Assembly: GCA_965247975.1 (NCBI GenBank) | Contig: OZ252050.1 | Span: forward strand, 1,302,001 to 1,366,000 | Direction: 5' to 3' | Origin: Taishania sp965247975 | GTDB taxonomy: Bacteria; Bacteroidota; Bacteroidia; Flavobacteriales_D; Crocinitomicaceae | Length of the DNA stretch: 64,000 nt | Shown: piece after piece, positions 41,373-50,012 of the stretch | Layout: every line of letters begins with the position of its first letter | Position numbering within the stretch: position 1 is the stretch's first letter | Translations under genes and position numbers: made by a program | The notes under the pieces: generated by a model | The model's database searches: none | Told to the model about the DNA's origin: nothing | Seen by the model: only the letters and a program-made list of their open reading frames with translations

Positions 41373-43310
41373 ATGATCAGAACATTATTTTTCAAAAGGT
41401 CATCATTTTTGCCGCTCTACTTAGTGAGCTTGTTTAGTTGCCTGTTATTCAATGTACAAGCAAGTGGCTTGCACCTGCCGAACAATATCAAGAAGCTTCC
41501 AGTTGGCGAACAATGGAGAGTTTTTGACTCAATTCTTGAGCACACAGATTTTAAAAGCACAAAGAAATTCACATATCTACTTTCAGCTTATCAGAACAAA
41601 AAAGTACCCAACGAACCGACTTCAAAAAGTGTAGAAGGAATGATTAAGTTCATGGCAGATTTAGAAAAATCAAGTCTAACACCAATAAAAGCCCAACGCT
41701 TTGAATCATGGTTATTGAAGGAAAGTTCCAACGAAAAGAATGAAATTCAAGCCCTTGGATTTCATATACTTGCTACAGAATATAAAAAGATTGGGATGAA
41801 CGGAGAAGCATTGGAATTTTATATTCGTGCTTTTGAGAAATACCGTTTGTTTGATCCAAAATTATTTCCTTTTAAATCAAAATGCTGGTTTGAATATGCA
41901 AGTCACTACTATTATTTCCGAGATTTTACCACAACACGAAAATCGCTTCAATCTATGTGGAAAAATGTTCCCGACAAATGGATTTACTTTCGCATATCAA
42001 GTTTGAATACGATTGCATTGTGTTACAGGCATGAAGGCGACATTTTTCAAGCGGATCAATGGTTTAAAAAGGCGATGAACGAGGCGGAGAAAGTGAATGA
42101 CGAAGTTTGGATTGGAATATTGAAAGGTAATTTAGGCTATAGCTTAATGCTGAAAAAAAAATACGCGGAAGCTGAACCTTTGATCGAAGAAAGTATTGCC
42201 TTGAATAAGAAAAACGGAATCAACATGGATTTGGCTTTTTCACTAAGCAATTTATCGCAAGTCAAATTAATACAAGGCGATAAAAATGAATCATATCGAC
42301 TGATTCTTGAAGCTGTTGAATTGATGGAATCGAAGGGCAAAATCAATGATTTTGAAATCAAGTCACGCCTCTTTATTCCGCTTGGAAAATCACTTGTGGC
42401 CTTGGGTAAATACAACGAAGGTTTTGAAGCGCTCGAAGATGGTCGCATAGCGCAAGATAGTTTAAATGCGCAACGAAGCGCCTTGCAAATGGCCGGTGTA
42501 CAATTGAAAATTGAAGCCGAAAAACACATTAAATCATTAAAAACAAAGGAAAGCGAAATTTATTATCAACGTGTTTGGATAGGTGTTCTTGCACTTGCGA
42601 TTCTTGGTGTTTCTATTTTTACTTGGATTTTCTTCAAACAGAAAAGAAAAATTGCATCCGAACGAAAGCGAAGCGATGCCTTGCTGATGAATATTTTACC
42701 AGAAAAAGTTGCGGAAGAACTTAAAGCATCTGGTGAATCTGAGCCACGATTAATGGATCAAGTGACCGTTTTGTTTACTGATTTTAAAGGATTTACAAAG
42801 TTAAGTGAGGAGTTGAGTGCGAAGGAACTTGTAAGCGATTTAAATGAATTTTTCAGTGAATTTGACAAGATCTGTGAGCGAAATGGTGTTGAAAAAATTA
42901 AAACAATTGGAGACGGTTACATGGCAGCGTCCGGACTCCCAGAAAAATGCGAAAATCATGCTCATCGTGCCATAAATGCTGGGTTAGAGATGATTTCATT
43001 CGTGACGCAACGAAAACAACAAAAAATTGAAAACGGTTTACCTTATTTTGATATCCGGGTTGGACTGCACACCGGCCCAGTTGTCGCTGGAATTGTAGGA
43101 CTTAAGAAGTTTCAGTATGATATTTGGGGAGATACGGTCAATACAGCAAGTCGCATGGAAAGTAGTGGTGAAATTGGACGGATTAATGTTAGCAATTCAA
43201 CCTATCAATTGATTAAAAACGACTATGAATGCGAGTGTCGAGGGCAAATTGAAGCCAAAGGTAAAGGGGAAATGGAAATGTGGTATGTAAATCGGGCTTT
43301 TTCGAAGTAA
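41373..43310 (+). CDS. TPR-containing membrane adenylate cyclase (class III)
   Basis: This 645-residue protein has a signal-anchor (about 10-30), then a TPR-rich extracytoplasmic region (about 60-390) and a transmembrane segment (about 400-424). The cytosolic class III cyclase domain spans about 455-640. Metal-binding Asp residues are in VTVLFTDFKGFT and TIGDGYMA. The residues that decide the substrate are Lys (EKIKTIGDG) and Asp (YDIWGDTVN), which favours ATP, so cAMP is the likely product. The transition-state Asn and Arg are in NTASRMESSG. It could turn an envelope protein-binding event into cAMP. No cAMP receptor gene is in the window. Confidence 0.88.
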   Translation: MIRTLFFKRSSFLPLYLVSLFSCLLFNVQASGLHLPNNIKKLPVGEQWRVFDSILEHTDFKSTKKFTYLLSAYQNKKVPNEPTSKSVEGMIKFMADLEKSSLTPIKAQRFESWLLKESSNEKNEIQALGFHILATEYKKIGMNGEALEFYIRAFEKYRLFDPKLFPFKSKCWFEYASHYYYFRDFTTTRKSLQSMWKNVPDKWIYFRISSLNTIALCYRHEGDIFQADQWFKKAMNEAEKVNDEVWIGILKGNLGYSLMLKKKYAEAEPLIEESIALNKKNGINMDLAFSLSNLSQVKLIQGDKNESYRLILEAVELMESKGKINDFEIKSRLFIPLGKSLVALGKYNEGFEALEDGRIAQDSLNAQRSALQMAGVQLKIEAEKHIKSLKTKESEIYYQRVWIGVLALAILGVSIFTWIFFKQKRKIASERKRSDALLMNILPEKVAEELKASGESEPRLMDQVTVLFTDFKGFTKLSEELSAKELVSDLNEFFSEFDKICERNGVEKIKTIGDGYMAASGLPEKCENHAHRAINAGLEMISFVTQRKQQKIENGLPYFDIRVGLHTGPVVAGIVGLKKFQYDIWGDTVNTASRMESSGEIGRINVSNSTYQLIKNDYECECRGQIEAKGKGEMEMWYVNRAFSK

Positions 43311-43349
43311 CGTTTTGGCTGAAACTTAGGAGTTTTTTGTGCAAATTAC

Positions 43350-43928
43350 TTAACATTTCCGCAACCATCCCAAAATCCGATCATGATTAATTTTCCATTT
43401 TCCTTGGATTTGAACCAGTTCAAAATTGGCTCTCGAATTCCCGTAAACTCCAGCGTTTTGTTGAATAATTTCAATAGTGTCATCTGAAACACGAGATACA
43501 ATCGCTACATGACCATATTCGTTGGATGTTGTGGCTCCCAGCACTATTAAATCGCCAATTTGTGGTTTCATTGAACTTGGGTTTGTACATTGAATTAATC
43601 CTCGGTCAGGATTTAATTTTCCGTCAGAAATGGAAGGATTGAAAAAATCTTTGGCATGTCCATAAGAATTTGGCATGCGATGCTTGTAGTACTCAAAATA
43701 ATACCGCTTCACAAATTCAACGCATTGGTATTTAAGTCCAATGTTATAGCCATCAACTGTATTTCGCTCAGAAACATGGCTGATTGAACCGTTGTAATAA
43801 ACATTGACGTTATTGAGGCTATCAATGATATCACCTACCGAATGATCTGGAGCAAGTTTTTTGTAAACGAAAAATGAAGCTATGCTAATTGCGATGAGCG
43901 CTAGAAAAAGTTTTATTTTTTTGGTCAT
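43350..43928 (-). CDS. CHAP-domain amidase/endopeptidase, membrane-anchored
   Basis: This 192-residue protein starts at ATG 43928; a longer frame would need TTG 43952. A signal-anchor helix is near residues 5-22. The CHAP domain, an NlpC/P60-type cysteine hydrolase fold, shows the nucleophile in LKYQCVEFVKRYYF and the His in EYGHVAIVSR, then IEIIQQNAGV. Such domains cut peptidoglycan cross-links or glutathionylspermidine-type amides. Peptidoglycan remodelling is the likelier role here. The gene sits 4 bases from the LRR T9SS gene on the same strand; the tight spacing suggests co-transcription. Confidence 0.8.
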   Translation of the reverse strand: MTKKIKLFLALIAISIASFFVYKKLAPDHSVGDIIDSLNNVNVYYNGSISHVSERNTVDGYNIGLKYQCVEFVKRYYFEYYKHRMPNSYGHAKDFFNPSISDGKLNPDRGLIQCTNPSSMKPQIGDLIVLGATTSNEYGHVAIVSRVSDDTIEIIQQNAGVYGNSRANFELVQIQGKWKINHDRILGWLRKC

Positions 43929-43956
43929 TTCATAGTTGATTCTTAATAACAAGCCT

Positions 43957-45123
43957 TTAGTTTTTCACAATTTTCACAACTTCTTTTTGTGTTTCATTAC
44001 CGTATACAATTAAATAGTAAACCCCGTTAGCAAAGTCTGTTAGGTTTAAACCACTCGTCATTGTTCTTGGTGTTTGTTGCTTTCCTGCGCAATCAAAAAG
44101 AGCCACATCTTTCACATCCGAGAAGTTGAGTAAACCATTTGTTGGATTTGGATGAATGGTGAAATCGGTTAATTCATTTTCTGAGATTCCAACGTTGAAA
44201 CAAGCTAAACCATAAAAACTCTGATAGGCTGGCCAATTCGTTTCCAAATAGGACAGATTTGAAACTTGAATGCAAGTTAGATTTGGGTTTGCGAATAAAT
44301 TTAGCTCACTCATCCATGTGTTGTTCCCATTCTGAATATTCACATATTGAAGGCTGTTGTTAGGGCATATTAGCGTTGTTAATGGACTACAGTCGGATAA
44401 ATCTAAGATTGAAAGCAAATTAAAACTACCAATAAATGAGCTCAGATTTGTTTTGCCTTCACAATCGATGGACGAGATGGAATTGTTTGAAAATGCAAGT
44501 GTTTCGAGTAGATCATTCGCGGAAATATTTAATGCAGTCAATTCATTGAACGAACAGTCTAACTCGGTCAAATCGATGCATGCTGCAACGTTCAAATTGA
44601 CGAGGTTATTCCCTGAACAAGTTAGGGATGCTAGATTTGGGTTTCCGCTAAGATCCAAATTCAATAATTGGTTGTTGCCACAATGCAAATAAACAAGTTG
44701 CGAATTGGCTGATAAATTGAGTGTTGTTAGCTGATTTCCAAGGCAAAGCAAGGTGTCTAGATTTACATTCGCGTTTAAATTAAGGCTTGTCAATTCGTTG
44801 ATCCCACAATTCAGGTACTTAAGCATCGTATTTGAAGCTAAATTCAATGAAGAAATTTGATTAAAAAAACAGTTGAGGCCTGTTAATGCTGTAAATTCTT
44901 CAATTCCCGTTAAATCTGAAATATTCCCACTGCTAACTGAAAGTTTGCCATTAAATGCCGTTGCTTCAGCGACCTGAATTTCGTTGTCAGCGTTTGTATT
45001 AATAGCGTTGTTCGCAAGAAGAGCGGCTTTGAAATTCGCATCTGGTATGGAAACGTTTTGAGCGTGCGACCAATGTCCATTTACAACGGATATAGCTAGA
45101 AAAAGAAACAAAATTGTTTTCAT
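43957..45123 (-). CDS. Secreted leucine-rich-repeat protein with T9SS type A sorting domain
   Basis: This 388-residue surface protein has a signal peptide (to about residue 20) and a conserved start VSIPDANFKAALLANN. About eleven LRR units of about 21 residues follow, of the form LxxLxCxxNxLxxLNLSxN. Examples are LKYLNCGINELTSLNLNAN, LTELDCSFNELTALNISAN and LVYLHCGNNQLLNLDLSGN. The C-terminus (about 315-388) is a T9SS type A sorting domain: FTIHPNPTNGLLNF...VALFDCAGKQ...DFANGVYYLIVYG...VVKIVKN. LRR arrays bind proteins, so adhesion is plausible. A TATATTTG promoter box at 45197-45190 is 67 bases upstream of the start. Confidence 0.9.
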   Translation of the reverse strand: MKTILFLFLAISVVNGHWSHAQNVSIPDANFKAALLANNAINTNADNEIQVAEATAFNGKLSVSSGNISDLTGIEEFTALTGLNCFFNQISSLNLASNTMLKYLNCGINELTSLNLNANVNLDTLLCLGNQLTTLNLSANSQLVYLHCGNNQLLNLDLSGNPNLASLTCSGNNLVNLNVAACIDLTELDCSFNELTALNISANDLLETLAFSNNSISSIDCEGKTNLSSFIGSFNLLSILDLSDCSPLTTLICPNNSLQYVNIQNGNNTWMSELNLFANPNLTCIQVSNLSYLETNWPAYQSFYGLACFNVGISENELTDFTIHPNPTNGLLNFSDVKDVALFDCAGKQQTPRTMTSGLNLTDFANGVYYLIVYGNETQKEVVKIVKN

Positions 45124-45189
45124 AATTTGTAATTTAACACGTTTTGAATTAGCAAAACTTCACCACTGAATTTGATAAGCTAACTTAAC

Positions 45190-45197
45190 CAAATATA
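45190..45197 (-). promoter_or_regulatory. -7 promoter box (TATATTTG) for the LRR T9SS gene
   Basis: An exact TAnnTTTG match on the minus strand. Confidence 0.5.
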
Positions 45198-45360
45198 CAA
45201 AAATCTGTTTTGAATAATTTTGAAGGTATTGAAATTTTTTTAAGAATGCACTTGGGATTTTTGAAGAAGGTTAGGTAACATATTCCATCATTGCAGAAGA
45301 TACTGGGAATGCTAAAATAGTAGTGCTTTTTGTTAGATAAAAAAGTGATAAATTCAGAAA

Positions 45361-46626
45361 TCAAGTCAAAGGTTCCGAAAAATTTTTGTTTACAACCCGG
45401 TCCCTCATTTTTGGTTTGTCACTGAAGTTCCGCGATATGTTTCGAACAATATCACTGAAATTATCAGATTCATCTTCTCTATTTTTGTAAAATACTTTTA
45501 TTGAAGCGCAATTGTCGTGTTCAAAAATGGTATTTAATAAAGTACGATCACTTATTCCGCACGAATGTCCGAATACGAAAACTTGAAAATTGTCACTATT
45601 GATGTATGATAACAGTTTTTTATAATTTTCGCTTTCAAGATAATTAATTGATTTGATATGTTCTAGATATCGATTGTCATTTAATGATTCAATTGATTTG
45701 TACTTTTCATCTATTTCATCCCCAAAACCAAATATCATCGGGTTATTTTCATGTTTTAATAAAGAACCATGAATTTGAATGTGATCAACCTTATCGTTCG
45801 ATAGTGAACTTTGATATTGCTTAGGTGAAGTATAGATTTTATGAGTAGAGGTGTAATTGAAATTCAAAAATATAATACTTTGCGGTTCACTTTCGAATTT
45901 CTTAATCTCTTTTTCGGAACGCATAAGGTTTTTTAATTCTCCAAGATCAATTGGGTCTTTCAATGATTCATAAATCAACTTTTCTTTTAAGTTTGCCCCC
46001 CATGGATTCAAATTAGGATTATTTAGGTTTGATTCAATTTGTTTTTTTTCATTTTCAGCTAATTCGTGAAATTTAACTTCTGAAATATCATTTATTTGAA
46101 TAGGTTCGTAAATATGGCGTCCAATTGTTTTTTGAATAGTTGGGAAATTTTGAGTTATTCTTTTGTTAAGATTAGATTCTTCGATAATCAAGTATTCAGC
46201 TAACATTTTTTTTATCGCATTAAAGTCAGAATTCAAATCATCGATTGGATATGGCACATCATCTGGTATCGAATTATTGTTTATAGCTTTCATTAACAAT
46301 AAATAATACTCATTTTCAATATCTACCCAATTTTTTAAGTTTCTTTTTCTAGATAAATGCATTAAGAATTTATTCCTAATTATTATTTTTTCACCAGGAT
46401 AATTTTTAGTAAGAAAATTCTTAAAATCTTCAAATGAATTAATTTTCTTCATCAACATACTTACACTTGGAATTTCTAATTCCCCGTTTTCAAAATGATG
46501 AAATAAGTTTGCTTTTTGTATAGAAGAAAATGTTTTTAACCAATAATTATCAATAAAATTTTTGTAACTAGTTTCTAGACCATGTGCCAGATCAAACCCA
46601 TTACCAATTAAAATAATTCTGTTCAT
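45361..46626 (-). CDS. AbiH-like abortive infection phage-defence protein
   Basis: This 421-residue cytosolic protein is of the AbiH family (Pfam PF14253), which was described from lactococcal plasmids as aborting phage infection. Its N-terminus ILIGNGFDLAHGLETSYKNFI is the family hallmark, followed by a long helical region, then IIFLNFNYTSTHKIY, DHIQIHGSL, MIFGFGDEID and FQVFVFGHSCGISDRTLLNTIF. The mode of action is unknown. The gene is more AT-rich than its neighbours and sits alone in wide spacers on both sides, a pattern consistent with horizontal gain. No toxin-antitoxin partner, restriction gene or integrase flanks it, and no -7 promoter consensus was found upstream. Confidence 0.85.
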   Translation of the reverse strand: MNRIILIGNGFDLAHGLETSYKNFIDNYWLKTFSSIQKANLFHHFENGELEIPSVSMLMKKINSFEDFKNFLTKNYPGEKIIIRNKFLMHLSRKRNLKNWVDIENEYYLLLMKAINNNSIPDDVPYPIDDLNSDFNAIKKMLAEYLIIEESNLNKRITQNFPTIQKTIGRHIYEPIQINDISEVKFHELAENEKKQIESNLNNPNLNPWGANLKEKLIYESLKDPIDLGELKNLMRSEKEIKKFESEPQSIIFLNFNYTSTHKIYTSPKQYQSSLSNDKVDHIQIHGSLLKHENNPMIFGFGDEIDEKYKSIESLNDNRYLEHIKSINYLESENYKKLLSYINSDNFQVFVFGHSCGISDRTLLNTIFEHDNCASIKVFYKNREDESDNFSDIVRNISRNFSDKPKMRDRVVNKNFSEPLT

Positions 46627-46709
46627 TGTTTTCTCGATTTTCGGTTCATTTTTAGTTTTGTTACTATGCTTAACTTGTTAAATTAAAGTCTTGATTTTTT
46701 TATTTAAAA

Positions 46710-47462
46710 TCAAAACCTCAAAAAATCCTCCGTTCCAGTCAATTCGCTCCAACGTGCCGATAAGAATTTGGCATAAGAAATAGCTCCCATGCCATACGTT
46801 CCGAGGCTATGACCATCATTTACTTCAATCAAATAATGCTGGCCTGATGCATCAACGCCAAAATCCAGACAAAAAGCAGCTGGCTGGGAAGTGTATTTTC
46901 GAATGGCCTCGTTTACAATTGTCAAATCCAATTTGCTATCCCAGTTTCCTTTGTAATATCGGACATCCAACAGACTTCCATAGCGCACAAAGCACCTCCA
47001 TTCTGTGACAACGTTTACTGTTTCTGAACACCAAATGGCGACCTCTTTTTCGTAGTTCAAACCGAGGTAATCTTTGAAATCGGAAATCACTTTTCCATGA
47101 AAAAGTTTTGTTTCCATTGGTTTTATAAAAATTCCCGTTTTTTCTTCTTGAATGATTTGAGCTAGGGTAGAGGTCCATACTTTTCGATTCAGGAATTCGT
47201 TTAATTCTTCTGGATATTCGATTTCTGCTGGTCGTTCAATACCTAACATTTCTAATCGTTTGCGAACCATGCCAACACCACCAACAAAAATGGCACTTCG
47301 GTCGTTTTCTTCGACTAAACCCGCATTTTCAAATTTGTGAACTTCAAAATCTAGGGATTTAAATCCAACCGCTGCAACATACGCATTTACGTTGTAGAAA
47401 TCTCCGTTTTTATCTGTTTGTATGTATGCTTTCAATGTGATATTTGTTTTTTTGCGAAGCAA
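46710..47462 (-). CDS. ATP-grasp domain protein (R2K-clade/DUF4343-like)
   Basis: This 250-residue cytosolic protein has ATP-grasp features: a nucleotide-binding Lys strand near IFIKPME, the CSETVNVVTEWRCFVRYG segment and the catalytic metal site in FCLDFGVDASGQHYLIEVNDGHSLGTYG, whose Asp, Glu and Asn ligands are retained. This matches the R2K clade (Burroughs and Aravind), some of whose members lie near peptide-tagging or conflict systems. The start is TTG 47462 or TTG 47435 (MKAYIQTDK); the latter gives a cleaner N-terminus. It is 7 bases downstream of the DUF6090-like gene, so they form an operon. Substrate unknown. Confidence 0.75.
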   Translation of the reverse strand: MLRKKTNITLKAYIQTDKNGDFYNVNAYVAAVGFKSLDFEVHKFENAGLVEENDRSAIFVGGVGMVRKRLEMLGIERPAEIEYPEELNEFLNRKVWTSTLAQIIQEEKTGIFIKPMETKLFHGKVISDFKDYLGLNYEKEVAIWCSETVNVVTEWRCFVRYGSLLDVRYYKGNWDSKLDLTIVNEAIRKYTSQPAAFCLDFGVDASGQHYLIEVNDGHSLGTYGMGAISYAKFLSARWSELTGTEDFLRF

Positions 47463-47469
47463 TAACAGA

Positions 47470-48159
47470 TTATTTCTTCAGTTCCTTTTTAATACTTTCC
47501 CTCAACGTTGCCACTTTTATCTCAACATCATCGTAGTATTTTTTCATGGTAGATCGGTTAGCATAAATTCCAAGTAGACTTAACAAGAATTGTCTTTTCG
47601 TTTCATCTGTGGTTGACAATGGTGTTTTGATCCCAATCGGGTTGTTTGATTCATCGAAAATGAAATTTGGTGCGAATACCGCTTTCAGTTCATCCGAATA
47701 ACTCTCAAAAAATTGTGTTTCTGTGTATTCTTCTTCCAATTTTCGAATAACTTGATAATCAAACTCATACAACGAAATGATTTGACTTCTTAAAGAATCA
47801 TTTTGGATGAGTTCTAATCCTCTTGATTTTAATGTTTCATAACCTGCAGTATTTTGAATGAAGACAAAATCGCGTAGAATATTTGAATAATAAAAAAAGG
47901 ATGAATCCTTTGGCATTTCCTTGCTTAGCGCATTTTTGAAAAAACCACAGGCTTTCATGCCATATTCGTGTCCAGATTTGTTAACTTTCAGGTCGGCCAA
48001 ATCTTTTTCCAGCCCCATAGAAATTTCTTGAAGAATGCTTTTCTCCGCATTTTGTGCTTTTCTGTTTTCATTCCAATTGTTGAGTGAAAAAGCAGAAAAC
48101 ACTGCCACGAAGATGGAAAGAAACTCGAACCCAAATCTTTTTAAGAATGTCAGAATCAT
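47470..48159 (-). CDS. DUF6090-like single-pass membrane protein
   Basis: This 229-residue protein has one N-terminal transmembrane helix (about 5-27, FEFLSIFVAVFSAFSLNNWNE) and a helical, charged soluble part. The NNWNE signature after the helix and internal TAGYETLKSRGLELIQNDSLRSQI segment match the DUF6090 family, which is restricted mainly to Bacteroidota and has no known function. The ATG at 48159 is chosen because an earlier in-frame TTG (48183) lies in a TATATTTG promoter box at 48188-48181. It precedes the ATP-grasp gene by 7 bases or more in one operon. Confidence 0.7.
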   Translation of the reverse strand: MILTFLKRFGFEFLSIFVAVFSAFSLNNWNENRKAQNAEKSILQEISMGLEKDLADLKVNKSGHEYGMKACGFFKNALSKEMPKDSSFFYYSNILRDFVFIQNTAGYETLKSRGLELIQNDSLRSQIISLYEFDYQVIRKLEEEYTETQFFESYSDELKAVFAPNFIFDESNNPIGIKTPLSTTDETKRQFLLSLLGIYANRSTMKKYYDDVEIKVATLRESIKKELKK

Positions 48160-48180
48160 TGGTGCTAATTGAATTGAACT

Positions 48181-48188
48181 CAAATATA
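48181..48188 (-). promoter_or_regulatory. -7 promoter box (TATATTTG) for the DUF6090-like/ATP-grasp operon
   Basis: An exact TAnnTTTG match on the minus strand, 21 bases upstream of ATG 48159. Confidence 0.5.
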
Positions 48189-48709
48189 GTTTAAGTTATT
48201 TGTTGGACTTAAAAGTTTTCAATATTTATTAAAAATACAAGTGTCAGATAAAAAAGTGATTTGATTTCAAACTGTTATTTTAAGAGCATCTTTTGAAATA
48301 TTGAATCTCGAGGATTTTAATTTTAAAACCTAATTTCGTTTCAAAGTATTTAGGATCGTTTCACAAACCGTTCAAATTTTGAGAAGTGAGGATTAAGAAA
48401 AGAATTGAACGGCGAACCGATTTCAAAAGGCGTTTACGTCTGTATTGCTTCAGCAATACACTACTTTTGTTAATCGGTCCGTTCAAGACTTTTCTCCGAA
48501 CGGCTAAAATTTCGACTAGAGTTTTTTATTCAGGCTGTTTTTGTTTTTAATTGTCTTCATGAAATCGCTTCGCTAAGTTGGTTCTTTTTGGGGCAATGCC
48601 AAAAAGAACAGGAAATTAGTTAGAGTTTTGTGGTTAAAAACAAAAAAATATTTACCACGGTAACTAAATTCCATTCATATTTGTACCTTAGCAAAAGAAA
48701 TTAGAAATC
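48189..48709. other. Gene-free spacer with nested inverted repeats
   Basis: This 520-bp divergent spacer holds a nested hairpin at 48407-48485. GAACGG...ACCGATT on the left pairs with AATCGGTCCGTTC on the right, with GTATTGCTTCAGCAATAC (48442-48459) as a perfect 7-bp inner stem. Related AACCGTTC and CCGAACGG fragments lie to both sides at about 48367 and 48496. No gene or tRNA was found. Confidence 0.5.
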
Positions 48710-49855
48710 ATGAGTGAAGATTTACCACGCAGAAGTTTTTTAGGTCGCATGTCTTTGGCTTTCGCATCCCTTTTGGCGACACCCTTTCTCAACGCATCGA
48801 GTCAATTAAAAGAATCTCAACCAGAAAAAGAAGAGGATATGAATCCAATAAAAAATACAAAAGCCCTAGGTTTTCAATGGGAAACACAAGATCCATTTTT
48901 ATTTTGTGTGCACCACGAAGATTATTTCCCTGCTGGTAATGAAAAAATGGGTCCAAGTTCCGAGTATTTCAAAGGCAGACACATGGGCGATGATTTCATC
49001 ATAAAAGATGGATTTAGAATGTACCATGGTAAGACGGTACCTGGTTTTCCAGGACATCCGCACAGAGGTTTTGAAACGATAACGGTTGTCAGAAAAGGCA
49101 TCGTTGACCATGCAGATTCACTTGGTGCAGCTGGTAGATATGGCGATGGCGACGTGCAATGGATGACGGCAGGAAAAGGAGTACAGCACTCAGAAATGTT
49201 TCCATTATTGCACCAAGATAAGGAAAACACGATGGAATTGTTTCAGATTTGGTTGAATTTACCGAAGAAAGATAAGATGGTGGAACCGCACTTCAAAATG
49301 TTGTGGCAAGATAGTATCCCTAATTATGAGCATTCAGACAACAATGGAAAAATCACCAAAGTGGAAGTCATTGCGGGGAAGTTAAACGAACACCTCGCAC
49401 CAACGCCACCACCAAATTCCTGGGCGGTTGATGTAGCCAATGAAGTGGCTGTTTGGAATATCAAAATGGAAGCTGGAGCTACGTGGACTTTGCCAAAAGC
49501 ATCGCAGGGAATCAACAGAACAATCTATTTTTATGAAGGTACTGAACTTGTAATCGCTGAACAAAAAATCAATTCATACTCCGCCGTAGAATTGAAGTCC
49601 GAATTTGACATTGTATTGCAGGCTGGTTCTGAAGCAGTAAGTATTTTGATGTTGCAAGGAAAACCAATCGACGAGCAAGTGATGCAATACGGTCCATTCG
49701 TCATGAACACCAAAGAAGAAATCAACCAAGCGTTTGAAGATTACCATGCAACGCAATTTGGTGGCTGGCCGTGGCCCAAATTCGACCAGGTTCACGACAG
49801 AGCAAAAGGGCGATTTGCTTTGCATGCCGATGGAAAATTGGAGGAGAAGGGTTAA
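48710..49855 (+). CDS. Pirin-family cupin with predicted Tat signal peptide
   Basis: This 381-residue protein has an N-terminal twin-arginine signal: PRRSFLGRMSLAFASLLATPFLNASS, with RRSFLG fitting the Tat pattern. The pirin fold follows: FPGHPHRGFETITVVRKG (metal-site His pair) and GVQHSEMF with further ligands, ELFQIWLNLP, and a C-terminal cupin with EGTELVIAEQKINS. It ends in GPFVMNTKEEINQAFEDYHATQFGGWPWP. Pirins oxidise quercetin or regulate redox proteins, usually in the cytoplasm. Export by Tat, which carries folded metalloproteins, is unusual. An internal ATG (residue 44) would give a cytosolic form, so dual starts are possible. Confidence 0.88.
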   Translation: MSEDLPRRSFLGRMSLAFASLLATPFLNASSQLKESQPEKEEDMNPIKNTKALGFQWETQDPFLFCVHHEDYFPAGNEKMGPSSEYFKGRHMGDDFIIKDGFRMYHGKTVPGFPGHPHRGFETITVVRKGIVDHADSLGAAGRYGDGDVQWMTAGKGVQHSEMFPLLHQDKENTMELFQIWLNLPKKDKMVEPHFKMLWQDSIPNYEHSDNNGKITKVEVIAGKLNEHLAPTPPPNSWAVDVANEVAVWNIKMEAGATWTLPKASQGINRTIYFYEGTELVIAEQKINSYSAVELKSEFDIVLQAGSEAVSILMLQGKPIDEQVMQYGPFVMNTKEEINQAFEDYHATQFGGWPWPKFDQVHDRAKGRFALHADGKLEEKG

Positions 49856-50012
49856 TACAATGTGCCGTTTGAGATTTTTTTGCGCACAAATTATCTTTAT
49901 TCGGTCAAATTCTGCTTTCCTCTCTCGCTTTTTAAGTTTTTAGAGTAACTATTTTTAGTGATTCTCCGTAGACTCAATTTCATTTACTTGTCAAGTAGTA
50001 GAAAAAGAATTT

